Of a stretch of DNA of 64,000 nucleotides, positions 26,466-37,397 are shown in pieces. Position numbers and translations under genes: made by a program. Source of the stretch: CAWCTB01 sp963798275 (GTDB lineage: Bacteria; Acidobacteriota; Terriglobia; Terriglobales; Acidobacteriaceae); the NCBI GenBank assembly GCA_963798275.1, contig CAWCTB010000053.1, forward strand, positions 62,001-126,000, in the 5' to 3' direction. The number at the start of each line of letters is the position of its first letter. Position 1 is the first letter of the stretch. Below the pieces are notes generated by a model. That model saw nothing but the letters and a program-made list of their open reading frames with translations, did not search any database and had not been told where the DNA came from.

Positions 26466-28444
26466 TTATGTGGATGAAAGGCACATTCGGTTGGTTGCAC
26501 TGGTCATTCGCAGGCACCGGTTTTTTCCCGTACCGAGGACAGCGCGCGTGCGGGTTGCGGCTTCGCGACAGGCGATTTGCAGCAGTGGCCGCAACTTCTC
26601 CAGCGCCGCTTCCACGCTGATGCCGTACTTCTTGCGCAGATCGTCGGGCTTGCCGTGCTCGATGAACTGGTCGGGCCAGCCGATGCGCACCACCGGCGTG
26701 GTGAGCCCGAGGTTGCTCAGCTCTTCCAGCACCGCGCTGCCGAAGCCGCCCGCAGCACGTGATCTTCCAGCGTGAGGATCACATCGACGCTGCGCGCATA
26801 AAACTCCAGCATCTCGATGTCGATCGGCTTGGCGAAGCGCGCATTGATCACCGCCGCGGAAATGCCCTCGGCTTCCAGCTTGCCGGCGATCTCCAGCGCC
26901 ATCGGCACCATCGCGCCCAGAGCGAAGATCGCGACGCGATCTTGCTCGCCGTGCTGCAACACCTCGGCCTTGCCGATCGGGATGCGCCCTGGGTACATCT
27001 TTCACCGGCGTGCCGGGCCCGACTGCCGCGCGGATAGCGCATCGCGATCGGCCCGTCGTGCTGCATCGCGGTGAACAGCATGTCGGCCAGCTCGTCTTCG
27101 TCCTTCGGCACCATGTGGACGATGTTCGGGATGCCGCGCAGGTAGCTGATGTCGAACAGCCCGTGATGCGTCGGCCCGTCGTCGCCCGACAGGCCGCCGC
27201 GATCCATGCAGAAGACCACCGGCAGATTCTGCAGGCAGACGTCGTGCACGATGGGATCGAAGGCGCGCTGCAGGAAGGTCGAGTAGATCGCGCAGAACGG
27301 CTTGAAGCCCTTGGTCGCCATGCCCGCGGCGAAGAGCACCGCGTGCTCCTCGGCAATGCCCACATCGAAGTACTTGTCCGGATGATGCGGCCGGAAGCGG
27401 TCGAGCGCGGTGCCATTCGGCATCGCCGCCGTAATCGCCACAACCTTGTCGTTCACGATTCGCCAGCTTGACCAGCGTGTCGGCAAAGACCTCGGAATAG
27501 GTGCGCTGGCCCAGCGGCTTGGTCTCGCCCGTCTCCGGATCGTACGGCCCCAGGCCGTGAAATTTCTTCTGCTTCTGCAGCGCCGGCTCGAAGCCCTTGC
27601 CCTTCTGCGTGAGCACGTGCAGCAGAACGGGACGTTCCTGCGTCTTCAGAAACTCGAACGTCTCAATCAGCGTGGCGATGTCGTGGCCATCGATCGGCCC
27701 GTAATACTTCAGGCCAAACTCCTCGAAGATCACGCTGGGCCACAGCATGCTCTTGGCAGCCTCTTCCGCCTTGCGCGCCATGCGCAGGGCCCGCTTGCCG
27801 CCCACGCTCTCAACGAATTTCCCGGCACGCTCGTGCAGGTAATCGTAGCTTGGGATTGGTGACGATCTTGTTCAGATAGCTGGCGATCGCGCCGACGTTC
27901 TTGTCGATCGACCACTCGTTGTCGTTCAGCACCACGATCAGGCGCTTGGTCTGGCTACGCGATGTTGTTCAGCGCCTCGTAGGTGATGCCGCAGGTGAAC
28001 GCCGCGTCGCCGGCGACGCGCGACCACGTGCTCCTTGCCGCCGGCCTTGTCGCGCGCCACCGCCATGCCCAGCGCCGCCGAAAGCGCCGTGCCGGCGTGC
28101 CCCGCGCCGTAGCAGTCGTGCTCGCTCTCGGTGCGCAGCATGAAGCCGTTCAGCCCGCCCGGCGTGCGGATGGTGTGAAACTGCTCCCGCCGTCCGGTCA
28201 GCAGCTTGTGCACGTACGCCTGGTGGCTGACGTCGAAGAGGAAGTGGTCCTCGGGGGTGTCGAAGACGTAGTGCATGGCGATGGTCAGTTCCACCACGCC
28301 GAGATTCGGGCCAAGGTGGCCGCCGGTCTTGGAGAGCACGGAAATCAGCTCTTCGCGAATCTCCGCGGCCAAGGCCTCGAGTTCCGCCAGGGAGAGTTGT
28401 TTTACGTCGGCGGGCGAGTCGATGCGATCGAGTATTTGGGCCAT
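26466..28444 (-). CDS. dxs: 1-deoxy-D-xylulose-5-phosphate synthase (frameshifted in this sequence)
   Basis: Dxs makes DXP from pyruvate and glyceraldehyde 3-phosphate with thiamine diphosphate, the entry step of the MEP isoprenoid pathway. Conserved pieces appear in order in different frames: LSKTGGHLGPNLGVVELT, DVSHQAYVHKLLTGRR, ESEHDCYGAGHAGTALSAALGMA, LNDNEWSIDKNVGAI, YYGPIDGHD, HVLTQKGKGFEPA, FDVGIAEEHAVLFAAGMA, MDRGGLSGDDGPTHHGLFDISYLRG and a transketolase C-terminal domain. Seven single-base changes are needed: extra bases near 28022, 27957, 27852, 27463, 27018 and 26992, and one missing G near 26757. With all seven the gene is 658 codons, in phase throughout. Because the protein is conserved between shifts and the enzyme is normally essential, read error is more likely than a pseudogene. 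Confidence 0.88.
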
Positions 28445-28618
28445 AGAAAGAGGGACAAGGGCAAGTTACACCATTGCGCTGCCAGATGAAAACCCCGGTG
28501 CGGCGATTGGGTTGCGAAAGGCGTGCCTTGAACGCTGCGAGAAAAGGTCGAGAAGCGGGTGCCGCGCGGACTAAAGTCCGCGCGGGATGGGGAAAGTAAA
28601 GCTTAACGGCGCGGCTGA

Positions 28619-28741
28619 AGAAGTTGCTGAAAAAGTCCGTTCATCGTGCAACCGGGGCTAAAGCCCCTATGTATTTGCATCGGCTTAGACGCTGGCCTGA
28701 AGGCCAGCTCTACCCTGGAACCTCTTTTTTCAGCAGCCTCT
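28619..28741. repeat. MITE related to the IS5/IS1182-like element (TIR GCTGCTGAAAAA type)
   Basis: The left end AGAAGTTGCTGAAAAA (28619-28634) and the right end TTTTTTCAGCAGCCTCT (28725-28741) are near-perfect inverted repeats and match the terminal repeats of the complete element at 47534-48848. The 123-bp interior holds only hairpins (GGGGCTAAAGCCCC, CTGGCCTGAAGGCCAG). It is probably a non-autonomous derivative. Confidence 0.65.
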
Positions 28742-28777
28742 GAAGCCGCGCCCCTTCAAAACGTGGCGGCCGCGCCG

Positions 28778-29528
28778 CTACTGGCCCAGCTTCTGGTAGT
28801 CCGAGTTCGTCGTGGTCACCACCAGTTGCTTCGCAGTCGCATTCAGCACTGACTGCTGCACGTAGTTGGTCCCATCCGGCAGACTGGCGAAGTTCAGGGC
28901 CAGGGTGACCGTGTCCCCGGGCTTGTCCATGTAGGTGTTGACGTCCACGTGCGAAACCTTCTTGGCCGCAGGATCGAAGGTCACCGTCATCTGGTCTCCG
29001 GCCTGAGCGTAGTTCTTGAACACCAGGTTGACTGCGCCGCTCGCCGGAGCGATCGAGGCGTTGCCCGCCTTGAACGCCGCCTGCATTTTTTGCGGATTCG
29101 GCGGAACGTACATGCCCAGCAAGGTCTTCACCTGCCCCATGTACTGTTGCATCTCTTCCGTCTTCTTTTCGACGACGTGTTCTTTCACTCGTCCCCGCCG
29201 GCCACTCTCCTGCTGTTGTTGCTGCGGTTGCCCGATGGGCGTCTTCACCACCTGGCCATTCGGACCGTACTGGCACTGGTTCTGTTTGGGCGGCTTCGGA
29301 TCGCCCTTCAGGGTAAGCTGAGTCGTCTCGATCCACGAGTATTGATGCAGCCTCTGCTGGTTCGCCTGGATCGACTGCTTCAGCAGCGGCCAGCTTTTGC
29401 TGTAGCTCAGGGCTCTGCGCGAACGCAGCCGCCGTGCTTAGCAGGGTCAGGGTTATTAGTGCGGCCATGGTCCACAGCGCGCCATTGCGTTTGATGCCAC
29501 GTGCCATCTTCATTGCGTTCGTCGTCAT
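28778..29528 (-). CDS. Exported acidobacterial hypothetical protein (one frameshift)
   Basis: Start ATG 29526-29528 with AGAGGA nearby; the signal peptide is about residues 10-38 (ALWTMAALITLTLLSTAAAFA). The mature protein opens with a Gln-rich helical stretch (SPELQQKLAAA), and one extra base near 29369 (GCTGCTGAAGCAG) must be removed to read on into QSIQANQQRLHQYSWIETT, then a glutamine tract (GQPQQQQQES) and a C-terminal domain (DQMTVTFDPAAKKVSHVDVNTYM, TVTLALNFASLPDGTNYVQQ). The corrected length is 249 aa. I do not know a named family. It follows the RND permease gene by 41 bases, so it is probably the last gene of the efflux operon and a periplasmic accessory protein (inference). Confidence 0.7.
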
Positions 29529-29569
29529 TGAATATTCCTCTTTTCGCTCGTTTGACTGACAGAATGACT

Positions 29570-32500
29570 TTACTCGGCGTGGGCGCTTTGCGCCATCGCC
29601 GTTCCTGCTTCTTGCACCGTCTGCGCCGGTTTGTCCCAGGTCAAAATCTTCAGATCCAGCACCATGATCGAGTACAGCACCGGCACCATCAGCAGCGTGA
29701 TGAACGTCGCCACCGTCAGTCCGCCGATCTGCGCGTAACACAGCGGCTGCCACAGCGGCCCACCGTGCATGGCCAGCGGAAACAGCGCCAGCACTGTGGC
29801 GCCCACCGTGATCAGCACTGGCCGCAACCGTATAATACCTGCGTCGATCACCGCCTGCTCGAAGGGCTCTCCTTTGGCGTGCATCTCCTCGATAAAATCG
29901 AACAACACAATCACGTGGCTCACGATCACCCCGACCAGGCTGGCAATGCCAAGGAACGCCATGAACCCAAACGAGGTGTTCATCACCCACAAACCCAGGA
30001 TCGCTCCCATCACGCCATACGGCGCGGCCGCAAACACCAGAAAGGGCTTGATGGCGTTGTTGAACTGGAACAGCAGCGCCAGGTAGATCGCTGCTACCGA
30101 GATGGCCAGCACCACCGCGAGGTTCTTGAATCCGGTGGTCTGTTTATCGTACTCGCCGCCAATGCGCAGCACGTATCCCGGCGGCATCCTAGTTTGCAAA
30201 TCGCGTAACTTGGGCAGCGCCACGGTCAATATCTCTGACGCCAGCCGTCCCGGAGCCGGGAAGGCGAAGACCGAGATGGACCGGAAGTGGTCGATGCGAA
30301 TGATGCGCTGGTTCTGCAGGCTGTTCTCCAGTTGCGAGATCTGTATCAGCGGAATCTTGGTCGAGGTCTGCGACGAATAGACGTACAGGTTTTGAATGTC
30401 CGACAATTGCGCCCGCTCATCCCCGCGCAAGCGCGCCACCACCGGGATGTTCTTGTCGCCCTCCTGCAGGGCTGTCACGGGGACGCCGCTCAACGCTCCC
30501 GTGGCCGAGTTGGCAACATCGTAGTTCGTGATCCCCGCCAGGTTGGCGCGGTCCGGGTCGATTTTCAGCGTCACCTGCGAGCTCTCGCTCTGCCATTCGT
30601 TGCGCACCCGCCGGGCCGCATCCGATGAGTTCAAAATGTCCTCGACCTGCCGGGCAATCGCGCGCAGCGTGCGAATGTCCTGGGCGCTCGCGGCCGTGCT
30701 GACGTCAGCCTGGTTGGCGATCCGTATCTCGACCGGGTAGTTCACCGGATTGGTCTGCAACTGCCGGAAGTCGGCGCGTACCCCGGGCAGGGAAGCGGTG
30801 ATGATGGGCTGCACCTGGTTCGACAAAGTCCGGCGTAATCTCCTTATCGTTCAGTTCCACCAGCACCTGCGCATAGTTCAACTGCCGCGCCTGCGGCGAC
30901 AGCGAAAACCAGAAGCGCGGGCTTCCGCCTCCCACCCACGTGGTGACGTAGCGCAGGATCTCGCTGGGCTTGCCGTCCTTGCCCGGATGCTTCTTGCCCC
31001 ACTCCTCCGCCTGCTGACGGATGATGTTTTCCACCTGCGTGGCCGCCTTGCTGGGTGGCCTCCAGGTTCACATCGTTGGGCAGCCAGACATCGATGTACG
31101 ACCAGTACTGCACGTCGTCGGGGAAGAACGACGACTTGAGCTGCTTGAACAGCACGCCGCCCAGCAACAGGAATCCCAGCGACGCGACCGCGACCTTCCA
31201 GCGATGTTCGATGGCAAACTTGGCGACGCGCGCGTAGCCCCCGGTGAATCCCTGGGTCCGCCGCTCCTCGATCGGCTTCTCCGGCTTTTTGTCCGGCCGC
31301 AGGATGTAATATCCCAGCAGCGGAATGAACGTCATCGATGCCAGCCGCGAGGCCACCAGGGCGCACGTCATCACCACCGGCAGGCTGTAGATGAACTCTC
31401 CGGTGGTGCCGGTCACCAGCAGGAACGGCAGGTAGGCCACCACGTTGGTCACGGTCGCGTACATGATGGCGGTGGCCAGCTTGGTCGGTCCCAGCCAGGG
31501 CGCAACCTCCCGCGACTCGCCCTCAGCCAGCCCGCGCTTGATGGCATCGCCCGCCACCACGGGATCGTCCACCAGCAGCCCCAGCGCGATAATCAGCGAC
31601 GCCACCGATACTTGCTGAATATCGATACCCAGCAGGTAAATCATGCCGAAGGTCAGCGACAGCGTGATGGGGATGGAAATCGCCATCAGCAGCGCCGAGC
31701 GCCACTCCCAGAATCCGATCAGCGAAACCAGCACCACCAGCCCGATGGCCTCGTACAGCGCGTCCATGAAGAGGTCGATGTTCTCTTTCACCTGCACCGG
31801 CTGGTCCGAGGTGTGCACCATCACCAGGTCTTCCGGCAGGTACTGCTTCACCGACCGTCAGGGCTTCATCCACGTGCTGCCCGAACAGGTTGATCTGCTG
31901 GCCGTCGCGCATGTTCACGCCGAGGGTGATGGCGCGGCTGCGTATCCACTTGCCGTCGGGGCCCTGCCAGGTCAGGAAGTTGAGGAACTGCGGCGGGCTC
32001 TGGTAGCTGCGCGAAATGTCCACCAGGTCGCGCAGGTACACCGGGCTGTTCGAACTCGAGACGCCGATGATCACGTTGCCAATCGCCTGCGCGTCGGGAA
32101 ACAGCCCCGAGGGGTTAATGTCGATGTCCTTCGAGCCCACCTCGAGCGAGCCGGCGGGCAGGGTGATATTCTGCGCTCCCAGCACGTCCTTGAGTTTCGA
32201 AGGATCGTAACCGTACTGCGCCAGGCGCTGCTGCGAATAGTCCAGATAGATCTGCTGCGGCAGCACTCCGGAGCGGGATACCTGCGACACCTCGGGCGCG
32301 CCTTGCAGGGTGCGCTGGATCAGGTCGGTGTAGTCGTCGAGTTCGCTGTAGGAATACTTCGCGCCGGCAACCTCCTGCATGCGTGCCTCGGTGTCCGCCG
32401 GATCACGCACGAACATCGCCACCCAGGCATCGGGATGCAGCTCGGAGCGATGCACCCGCTCGTTAATCAGTTGATTGCCGAGAGTCCGCAACGCTGTGTC

Positions 32501-33265
32501 ATCCAGGCTGGTACTGACATCGACCCCCACAAAGCCCGGCGCCTGGAAGAAGTGCAGGTCGCGCAGGGCGCCCTTCTGCGCGCCCAACTCGATCACCTCC
32601 TGGAACGTCTGCCGCACCAGGGTTGGCGAAACCGACATGGGGAACGACGAGATGATGCTCACCCTCGGCTGTGGAGCGTTGCGCCCTTCTTCCGCCCGGG
32701 TTCGCTCGATCAGATCGCGTACGGCCCGGGCGCGCAGCGAAATCTCGGTGGCCGAAGCCAGCGGGCTTGCCACGGTCAGCATCAGCGCCGCCGTGTCCCC
32801 GAAGTCGCTGTTGAACTGGATCGGTCCCGCGCCGCGCGGCAAATTCGCGTTCAGCTGGTTGAGCTTCAGGTTAATGTCCGAGAACTGGCGCGTCTTGTCG
32901 TTCACATTGTCGGAAAGCTGGACGTACACCATCGCCATCCCGGGAAAGCTGATGGAACGGATTCCGAAGTCCGACGGACTCGGCTGCTTGATCGTGCTGT
33001 TGAGCGCGATGGTCTGCTCGATGGGGCGCGTGACCAGCTCTTCCACCTGTTCCGCTGTCGCTCCCGGCCATTGGCACTGTGCCGCCGCCACCCGCACCGG
33101 AATGTTCGGGTCCTTGCGCTTCGGCATGTGCTGGTAGCCATACCAGCCCCACACGAAGGTCGCCAGCAGCAACACCAGCGCCACCTGGCGATGCTCGGTG
33201 AAGAAGCGCGCAACGTTGTGCGTCTCCGCAATGTACTGCGCGTCGGTTTTGTGGACGTGGGCCAT
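29570..33265 (-). CDS. RND efflux transporter permease subunit (AcrB/MdtB-like) (frameshifted)
   Basis: Inner-membrane pump of a tripartite exporter driven by proton motive force. The corrected length is 1230 aa. It contains the first helix ALVLLLATFVWGWYGYQHM, a KDPNIPVRVAAAQCQWPGATAEQVEELVTRPIE porter start, the proton-relay Asp pair in LIIALGLLVDDPVVAGDAIKRG, a second porter region (LGIDIQQVSVASL) and a C-terminal helix bundle (GVMGAILGLWVMNTSFGFMAFLGIASLVGVIVSHVIVLFDFIEEMH). Three extra bases, near 31853 (GTCGGTGAAG), 31051 (GGCGGCCACG) and 30825 (TTTGTCGAACC), break the frame. The protein is longer than AcrB (about 1050 aa), as in the subgroup that keeps KRKDP after the first helix. The substrate is unknown. 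The adaptor and TolC genes lie upstream, separated by 446 bases of repeats. Confidence 0.9.
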
Positions 33266-33507
33266 CGCTTTGGTTTAAACGCTCTTTGCGGTTCGCCCTT
33301 CGCTTGGCGCTAGACTTGTCACATGCAATTTCCTCGGGGCTGAAGCCCCTCGGAAAGAGAAAAATAAAGAGCTTAGACGCTGGCCTGAAGGCCAGCTCTA
33401 CCAGAAGCTCGAGTTTTTCCGCGGCCTGTTAAGCCGTGCCCTTTCAAAGATCGATTCTTGAAACCAGTTCTGACAACTAACAAATGGCGCCTATTCAGCG
33501 ACCTCTA
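33266..33507. other. Intergenic repeats between adaptor and RND pump genes
   Basis: No gene. It contains GGGGCTGAAGCCCC and CTGGCCTGAAGGCCAG hairpins, and a TTTTTCCGCGGCCTGT end (33414-33429) like that of MITE family B. This lies inside what would otherwise be one efflux operon. Confidence 0.5.
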
Positions 33508-33629
33508 AGGAAGGTCTGATTAAGTCAATGGACGGTCCCTCCGCGGCTAAAGCCGCGTTCATTTTGCGGCCCTTACGGACGGCCTGAAGGCCGTCCCCTT
33601 CAAAAGATTGGGCTTAATCAGAGATTCCC
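33508..33629. repeat. MITE family A copy with flanking direct repeats
   Basis: About 122 bp, ends GGAAGGTCTGATTAAGTC and GGCTTAATCAGAGATTCCC, with inner hairpins CCGCGGCTAAAGCCGCG and GGACGGCCTGAAGGCCGTCC. It is flanked by two similar copies of a 28-bp sequence (ACAAATGGCGCCTATTCAGC... at 33479 and ACAAATGGCGACTACCCAGT... at 33631). Confidence 0.7.
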
Positions 33630-33633
33630 AACA

Positions 33634-33706
33634 AATGGCGACTACCCAGTGACCTCTATCCACCACCGACTAACCGCTAACTACTAACTACTAACCACTA
33701 ACCACT
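33634..33706. repeat. Heptanucleotide tandem array (CCACTAA type)
   Basis: About ten 7-bp units in register, degenerate at the left (CGACTAC, CCAGTGA, CCTCTAT, CCACCAC) and clean at the right (CCGCTAA, CTACTAA, CTACTAA, CCACTAA). It ends 5 bases before the stop codon of the adaptor gene. Confidence 0.75.
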
Positions 33707-33711
33707 TGCTC

Positions 33712-34860
33712 TCACGGAATCACCTTCACCTCTTCGCCGTTTTTGATCATCGTCGCCCCGGTGGTTACCACCCGATCGCCCGGATTCAACCCCCGCGTTA
33801 CGGCAATCAAGTTCCCGTAGGCCGCGCCCAGTTCCACATCCACCAGGCGCACCTTCACGGTGTCCCCACTGCCTTCCGGCAGGAACACCGCAAAGCCGTT
33901 CGGATTATCCAAACTCCGCACCACCGCGGTCAGCGGTACGACCGTCACCCGCTGGCTCACCGGTCCCGGCGAGATGGTGATGGACGCGATCATCCCAGCC
34001 TTCAGCCGGTTGTCGCGGTTGGGCAAGGTCACTTCCACCGAGTACACCCGGCTCTTGGGATCGGCGGACGGCGAGATCGAAGTCACTCGTCCATTGAAAT
34101 TTCCCGCCACAGCATCGGTGGTGATGGTCTCCGGGCTGCCCAGCCGAATGTGTTCCATTGCCGTATCCGGCACCCCGAACACGGCCTTCACCGAACGCAC
34201 GTCCGAGATGGTGAAGCCGTTGGTCGCAGGTCCCACCAGTTGGCCGACATCGACATTGCGCTTCACCACCCAGCCATCGAAGGGCGCGCGGAGTTCGCAA
34301 TACGCCAGCGCGATCTGCGCCTCCGCGATGCTGGCCTTGGCGCTCTGAATGGATGCCTGGGTGTCGAGCACTTGCGCGTTGGCATTGTCATAGTCGGTCA
34401 CCGTGGCAGCCCCGTTCTTGTACAGCACCGACATGCGATCGAACGACAGCTTGGCGCGCTCGTAGTTGGCCTGGCCGCGCGCCAGTTGCGCATTGGCCTG
34501 TTGCAGCTTCTCCTTGTAATCGCTCTGATCGACCGTCGCCAGCACCGTGCCCCTGGTCACCCAGTCGCCTTGGTCGATGTTGCGCACTTGTCCGTTCGCG
34601 TCTTTTACCTGGCGGATGCTGGTCAGATATCCGTTTGATTTGAAGGCCAGGTCGACCTGCTGATAGGGCTGGATGTTGGCCGAGTATGTATTCGAGGTTC
34701 CTGCGTTGATCGACTGCACTTCGCTGGTGCGCACCGGAGTCATCGGCCGCGGCGTGGAAGTGGCTTCCCGGCAACCACTCATCAGCGTGGCGCCCGCCAG
34801 GGAGACTGCCAGCAGGGAAGTCGCAACCATGCTCCGCCTCTGCCGCTTGCTCTGCATCAT
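33712..34860 (-). CDS. RND efflux periplasmic adaptor (membrane fusion) lipoprotein
   Basis: 382 aa. The N-terminus is a lipoprotein signal (VATSLLAVSLAGATLMSGC), so the protein should be anchored to the inner membrane by a lipidated Cys. The order is that of HlyD/AcrA adaptors: barrel-sandwich half (YQQVDLAFKSNGYLTSI, GDWVTRGTVLATVD), an alpha hairpin (KEKLQQANAQLARGQANYERAK... to QIALAYCEL), the second lipoyl half (RAPFDGWVVKRNVDVGQLV), a beta-barrel domain (VKAVFGVPDTAMEHI) and a membrane-proximal C-terminus (RGLNPGDRVVTTGATMIKNGEEV). Its ATG overlaps the stop of the TolC gene by 4 bases (ATGA), so the two are translationally coupled. It links the TolC-like channel to the pump encoded downstream. 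Confidence 0.92.
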   Translation of the reverse strand: MMQSKRQRRSMVATSLLAVSLAGATLMSGCREATSTPRPMTPVRTSEVQSINAGTSNTYSANIQPYQQVDLAFKSNGYLTSIRQVKDANGQVRNIDQGDWVTRGTVLATVDQSDYKEKLQQANAQLARGQANYERAKLSFDRMSVLYKNGAATVTDYDNANAQVLDTQASIQSAKASIAEAQIALAYCELRAPFDGWVVKRNVDVGQLVGPATNGFTISDVRSVKAVFGVPDTAMEHIRLGSPETITTDAVAGNFNGRVTSISPSADPKSRVYSVEVTLPNRDNRLKAGMIASITISPGPVSQRVTVVPLTAVVRSLDNPNGFAVFLPEGSGDTVKVRLVDVELGAAYGNLIAVTRGLNPGDRVVTTGATMIKNGEEVKVIP

Positions 34861-36261
34861 TCCTCACCTATCGATTTCTGGAAGCCTGCTTTGGCGCTCC
34901 AGAACTCGGCCACCGCGTTGTTATAGTCCGAATCCGCACTCTCGGTGGCAGCCTGTTGTTGCAGTACGTCGCGCAGCAGCGCGGTCTTCTGCTGGTACTG
35001 CAGCGTTACCTCGCGCAGCTTCTCGCGCGACGCCTCCTGCTTGGCCTGGGCCACCGCCACCGCCGCCCGGGCTTCCCGCAGGGCACGGAACTTGTCGCCC
35101 ACGTTGATCAGGATTTGTGACTTGGTGCTGCTGAGCTTCAGCTTGCTCTGCTCGATGTTGATCGTCTTCTCGGCCACGTCGTGCTTGCGGCGTCCCCAGT
35201 CGAACGGCTCCCAGCGGAACTCGAAGCCGGCGTTGGCCACGTTCTGCGGCACAAAGTCATAGCCAAAGGGCGAGGTGTACTGCACGGAAATGTTCAGGTC
35301 GGGGATGAATTGCGCCTTGGCCAGAGCGCGCGCGTTGGTCGCCTGCTTCACGTCGATTTCCGCTTCCGCCACTTGCGGATTCTGCTCCAGCGCCTTGGCC
35401 TCCGCCATCTCCAGGTTTTCTTCCACCGCGGAAACCGGCGCTACCGCCGCCGTGCGAAATGGCGTATTGAGGTTGCGCCCCAACAGGTCGTTGAGCGTTT
35501 CCTTCGCGGTTTCCAGATTGTCCTGAGCCTTCAGCACTTTCAACTGCTCGTCGGCCAGCTTGGCCTTGACCTCCAGATTTTCCGACTTCAGCGCTACCTG
35601 CTGCGAAACGTACTGCAGGGTGATGCGATCCAGTTCCTGGTACTGCTTGATGCTGGCCTGCATGGAATCGATTTGATCTTGAATCTGAATGACCTTGTAA
35701 TAGGCTTGCCGGACATCGTCGACCACCGTCTGGCGCTCGCCCAGCAATTGCTCTTTCGCCTGTTCCACCTGGAGTTCCTGCCCTTTCAAATAAAGGTTGA
35801 TGCGGTAGAGCGACAGCAGCGGTTGCGATGCGCTGGCGGTTACCAGTGCCGTAGGTTGCGCGGGCGTGGTGATGTAGGTGGTCGTCGCGGGAATCGGACC
35901 TGTGGCCGGGATAGGTGCCAAACTCGCCGGCCGGAAACGTATAGGAGATCGGGCTAAGCAGTTGCGAACCAAAGACGTAGGTGCTGAACGACGGCAGGCG
36001 CTTGGTTTTGTCCGCCGCCAGCTTCTCTTTGTGGACATCGAGGTTCAGCGAGACGATCTTAAGGTTGCGGTTGTTGGCCAGCGCGATCTTCACCGCATCG
36101 TCGACCGTCAACACGTCCGGCTGGTCAGCTTTGTCCTGCGCACGCAACGTCAGCGGGAAGGGAAGCGCCGCGAGCAGAAGCCAGAGCGCTACGGAGGCTA
36201 AATGCGCCAGCCGCTTGACTCCGCAGTCACACGCTCCAGAAATGACACCAGTGATGAGCAT
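34857..36261 (-). CDS. TolC-family outer-membrane efflux protein (one frameshift)
   Basis: Outer-membrane channel of the tripartite efflux system. It has a signal peptide (ASVALWLLLAALPFPLTLRA), then DVLTVDDAVKIALANNRNLKI, the usual first helix of outer membrane efflux protein domains, and long amphipathic helices (VVDDVRQAYYKVIQIQDQI, VALKSENLEVKAKLADEQL, SQILINVGDKFRALREARAAV) in two repeats. One extra T near 35918 (ACCTATCCCG) must be removed to join the N-terminal frame to the rest; the corrected length is 467 aa. It is the first gene of the operon with the adaptor and RND pump. The start at 36261 is the furthest upstream ATG; no strong ribosome site is evident. Confidence 0.88.
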
Positions 36262-36520
36262 CCGGTAATGCTGTCTTCAAACTCTGGGCGTCACGCGCCC
36301 CGAAACCACGGGCTCGAACGCATCTGTTGCCTGCGACCAATCACGCTGCTTTCTGGGGCGTGAGTGCCGTCAGACGGATGTGTCGGAGCCGAAGAACAGA
36401 GAGCGGGAGTGTATCCTGTAGCCCTCTCGGGCGGCAAGAGCAATTCCACGGGCTTGTCTGTCCTGTATCTTGGAGCGGTGGTGGGAAGCCACCATGTCCG
36501 TGGCGGTTAAGAACAGCATT

Positions 36521-36548
36521 TCAACCACTGTCCACTAACCATTGCCCC
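36521..36548. repeat. Short heptanucleotide array beside a stop codon
   Basis: Four degenerate 7-bp units in register (TCAACCA, CTGTCCA, CTAACCA, TTGCCCC), directly next to the stop of the LPDAPS-protein gene at 36549. Confidence 0.5.
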
Positions 36549-37397
36549 CTAATGCTTTCCTGTCGGTGCCGGCGCAGTTGTCGCCGACGTCTGATGCCGC
36601 GGCTGCAACCTCTTCACGATGGTCGGCCAATACTGCTTCACCACGTTACCGGCGGCGGTCGCGGCAATGTCGATCCCATAGCGCTCGAAGGTCTTTCCCG
36701 CCGTCTGTGCATCTGGGGGCATATAGGCGTTGGCCAGGGCTTCCCCCGCCAGGGGACCCACCAGGCCCGACCAGTTCGCCACAGTGTGGCCGTCTCGATC
36801 GTCACGGGTCACAAAGGTCCGCCGCACCGCGTATCCCACTGCGGCTTTGATGTCCGACGTGGGCTTCACAAAATATCGCGGGTCTTCATGCAGCGCCGAC
36901 GCCAGCAGCCAGGTCCCGAAGAACTGGCTCGAAGCTCTGCGTGCCATCGATGCTCCGAAGCGCTTGGCGTAGCCTTCGCCGCCCTGCCCATAGCCTTGCG
37001 GGCTGTCGGTCGCCTGCCCAATGCCCGCGCCGGCCAGCGAACTGAGAATCGAAGCGCCAGAGATGCTATTGCTGGCGAACAGTTTGAACTTCTCCGCGCT
37101 GGTCAACGGACGCGTCGAGGTCGCCAGGGCGGGAAAGATCAGCGAGGTACGCGCCGCAAGGTCCACCATCCCAAGGCCGGCTTCGAAGGCTCCGCCCACG
37201 GCTTGTCCGGCCTGGGTCATCGCGCCCGGCGAAGGTGCGTCCGGAAGCTTCTTCTGGGTGGGTTGCTCCTGTGCCGATGCCAGCACGCCTGCCAGAAAGA
37301 GGAGCAGGATTGCGAGCGGTCCGGATTTGCGATGATGGATCGCCGCGCGCCAGGGCTGCGCCGGACCTCGGTTGAAATCGCCGGGTAGGTGCAACAA
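36549..37397 (-). CDS. Exported acidobacterial LPDAPS-motif protein
   Basis: 282 aa from TTG 37397 with GAGG 5-8 bases upstream. The signal segment is SGPLAILLLFLAGVLASAQ, followed by KKLPDAPSPGAMTQ, a motif I associate with secreted acidobacterial proteins. The mature chain is Ala/Gly-rich with short hydrophobic segments (ISGASILSSLAGAGIGQ, FFGTWLLASALHEDPRYF, NWSGLVGPLAGEALANAYMP, YGIDIAATAAGNVVKQYWP), which suggests an outer-membrane or membrane-associated protein. No enzymatic motif is visible. Unknown function. It stands alone; the TolC gene in the same direction is nearly 290 bases further on. Confidence 0.75.
   Translation of the reverse strand: MLHLPGDFNRGPAQPWRAAIHHRKSGPLAILLLFLAGVLASAQEQPTQKKLPDAPSPGAMTQAGQAVGGAFEAGLGMVDLAARTSLIFPALATSTRPLTSAEKFKLFASNSISGASILSSLAGAGIGQATDSPQGYGQGGEGYAKRFGASMARRASSQFFGTWLLASALHEDPRYFVKPTSDIKAAVGYAVRRTFVTRDDRDGHTVANWSGLVGPLAGEALANAYMPPDAQTAGKTFERYGIDIAATAAGNVVKQYWPTIVKRLQPRHQTSATTAPAPTGKH

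Noticed and set aside
26466..28444. dxs as a true pseudogene
   Set aside because: All seven shifts are single bases, the corrected length is exactly in phase, and conservation is kept in every segment. Other clean genes and the insertion bias favour read error, though reads are needed to prove it.
31643..33313. 556-codon plus-strand frame opposite the RND pump
   Set aside because: Low-complexity Arg/His-rich translation typical of an antisense frame in GC-rich DNA; the minus strand encodes clear RND motifs.
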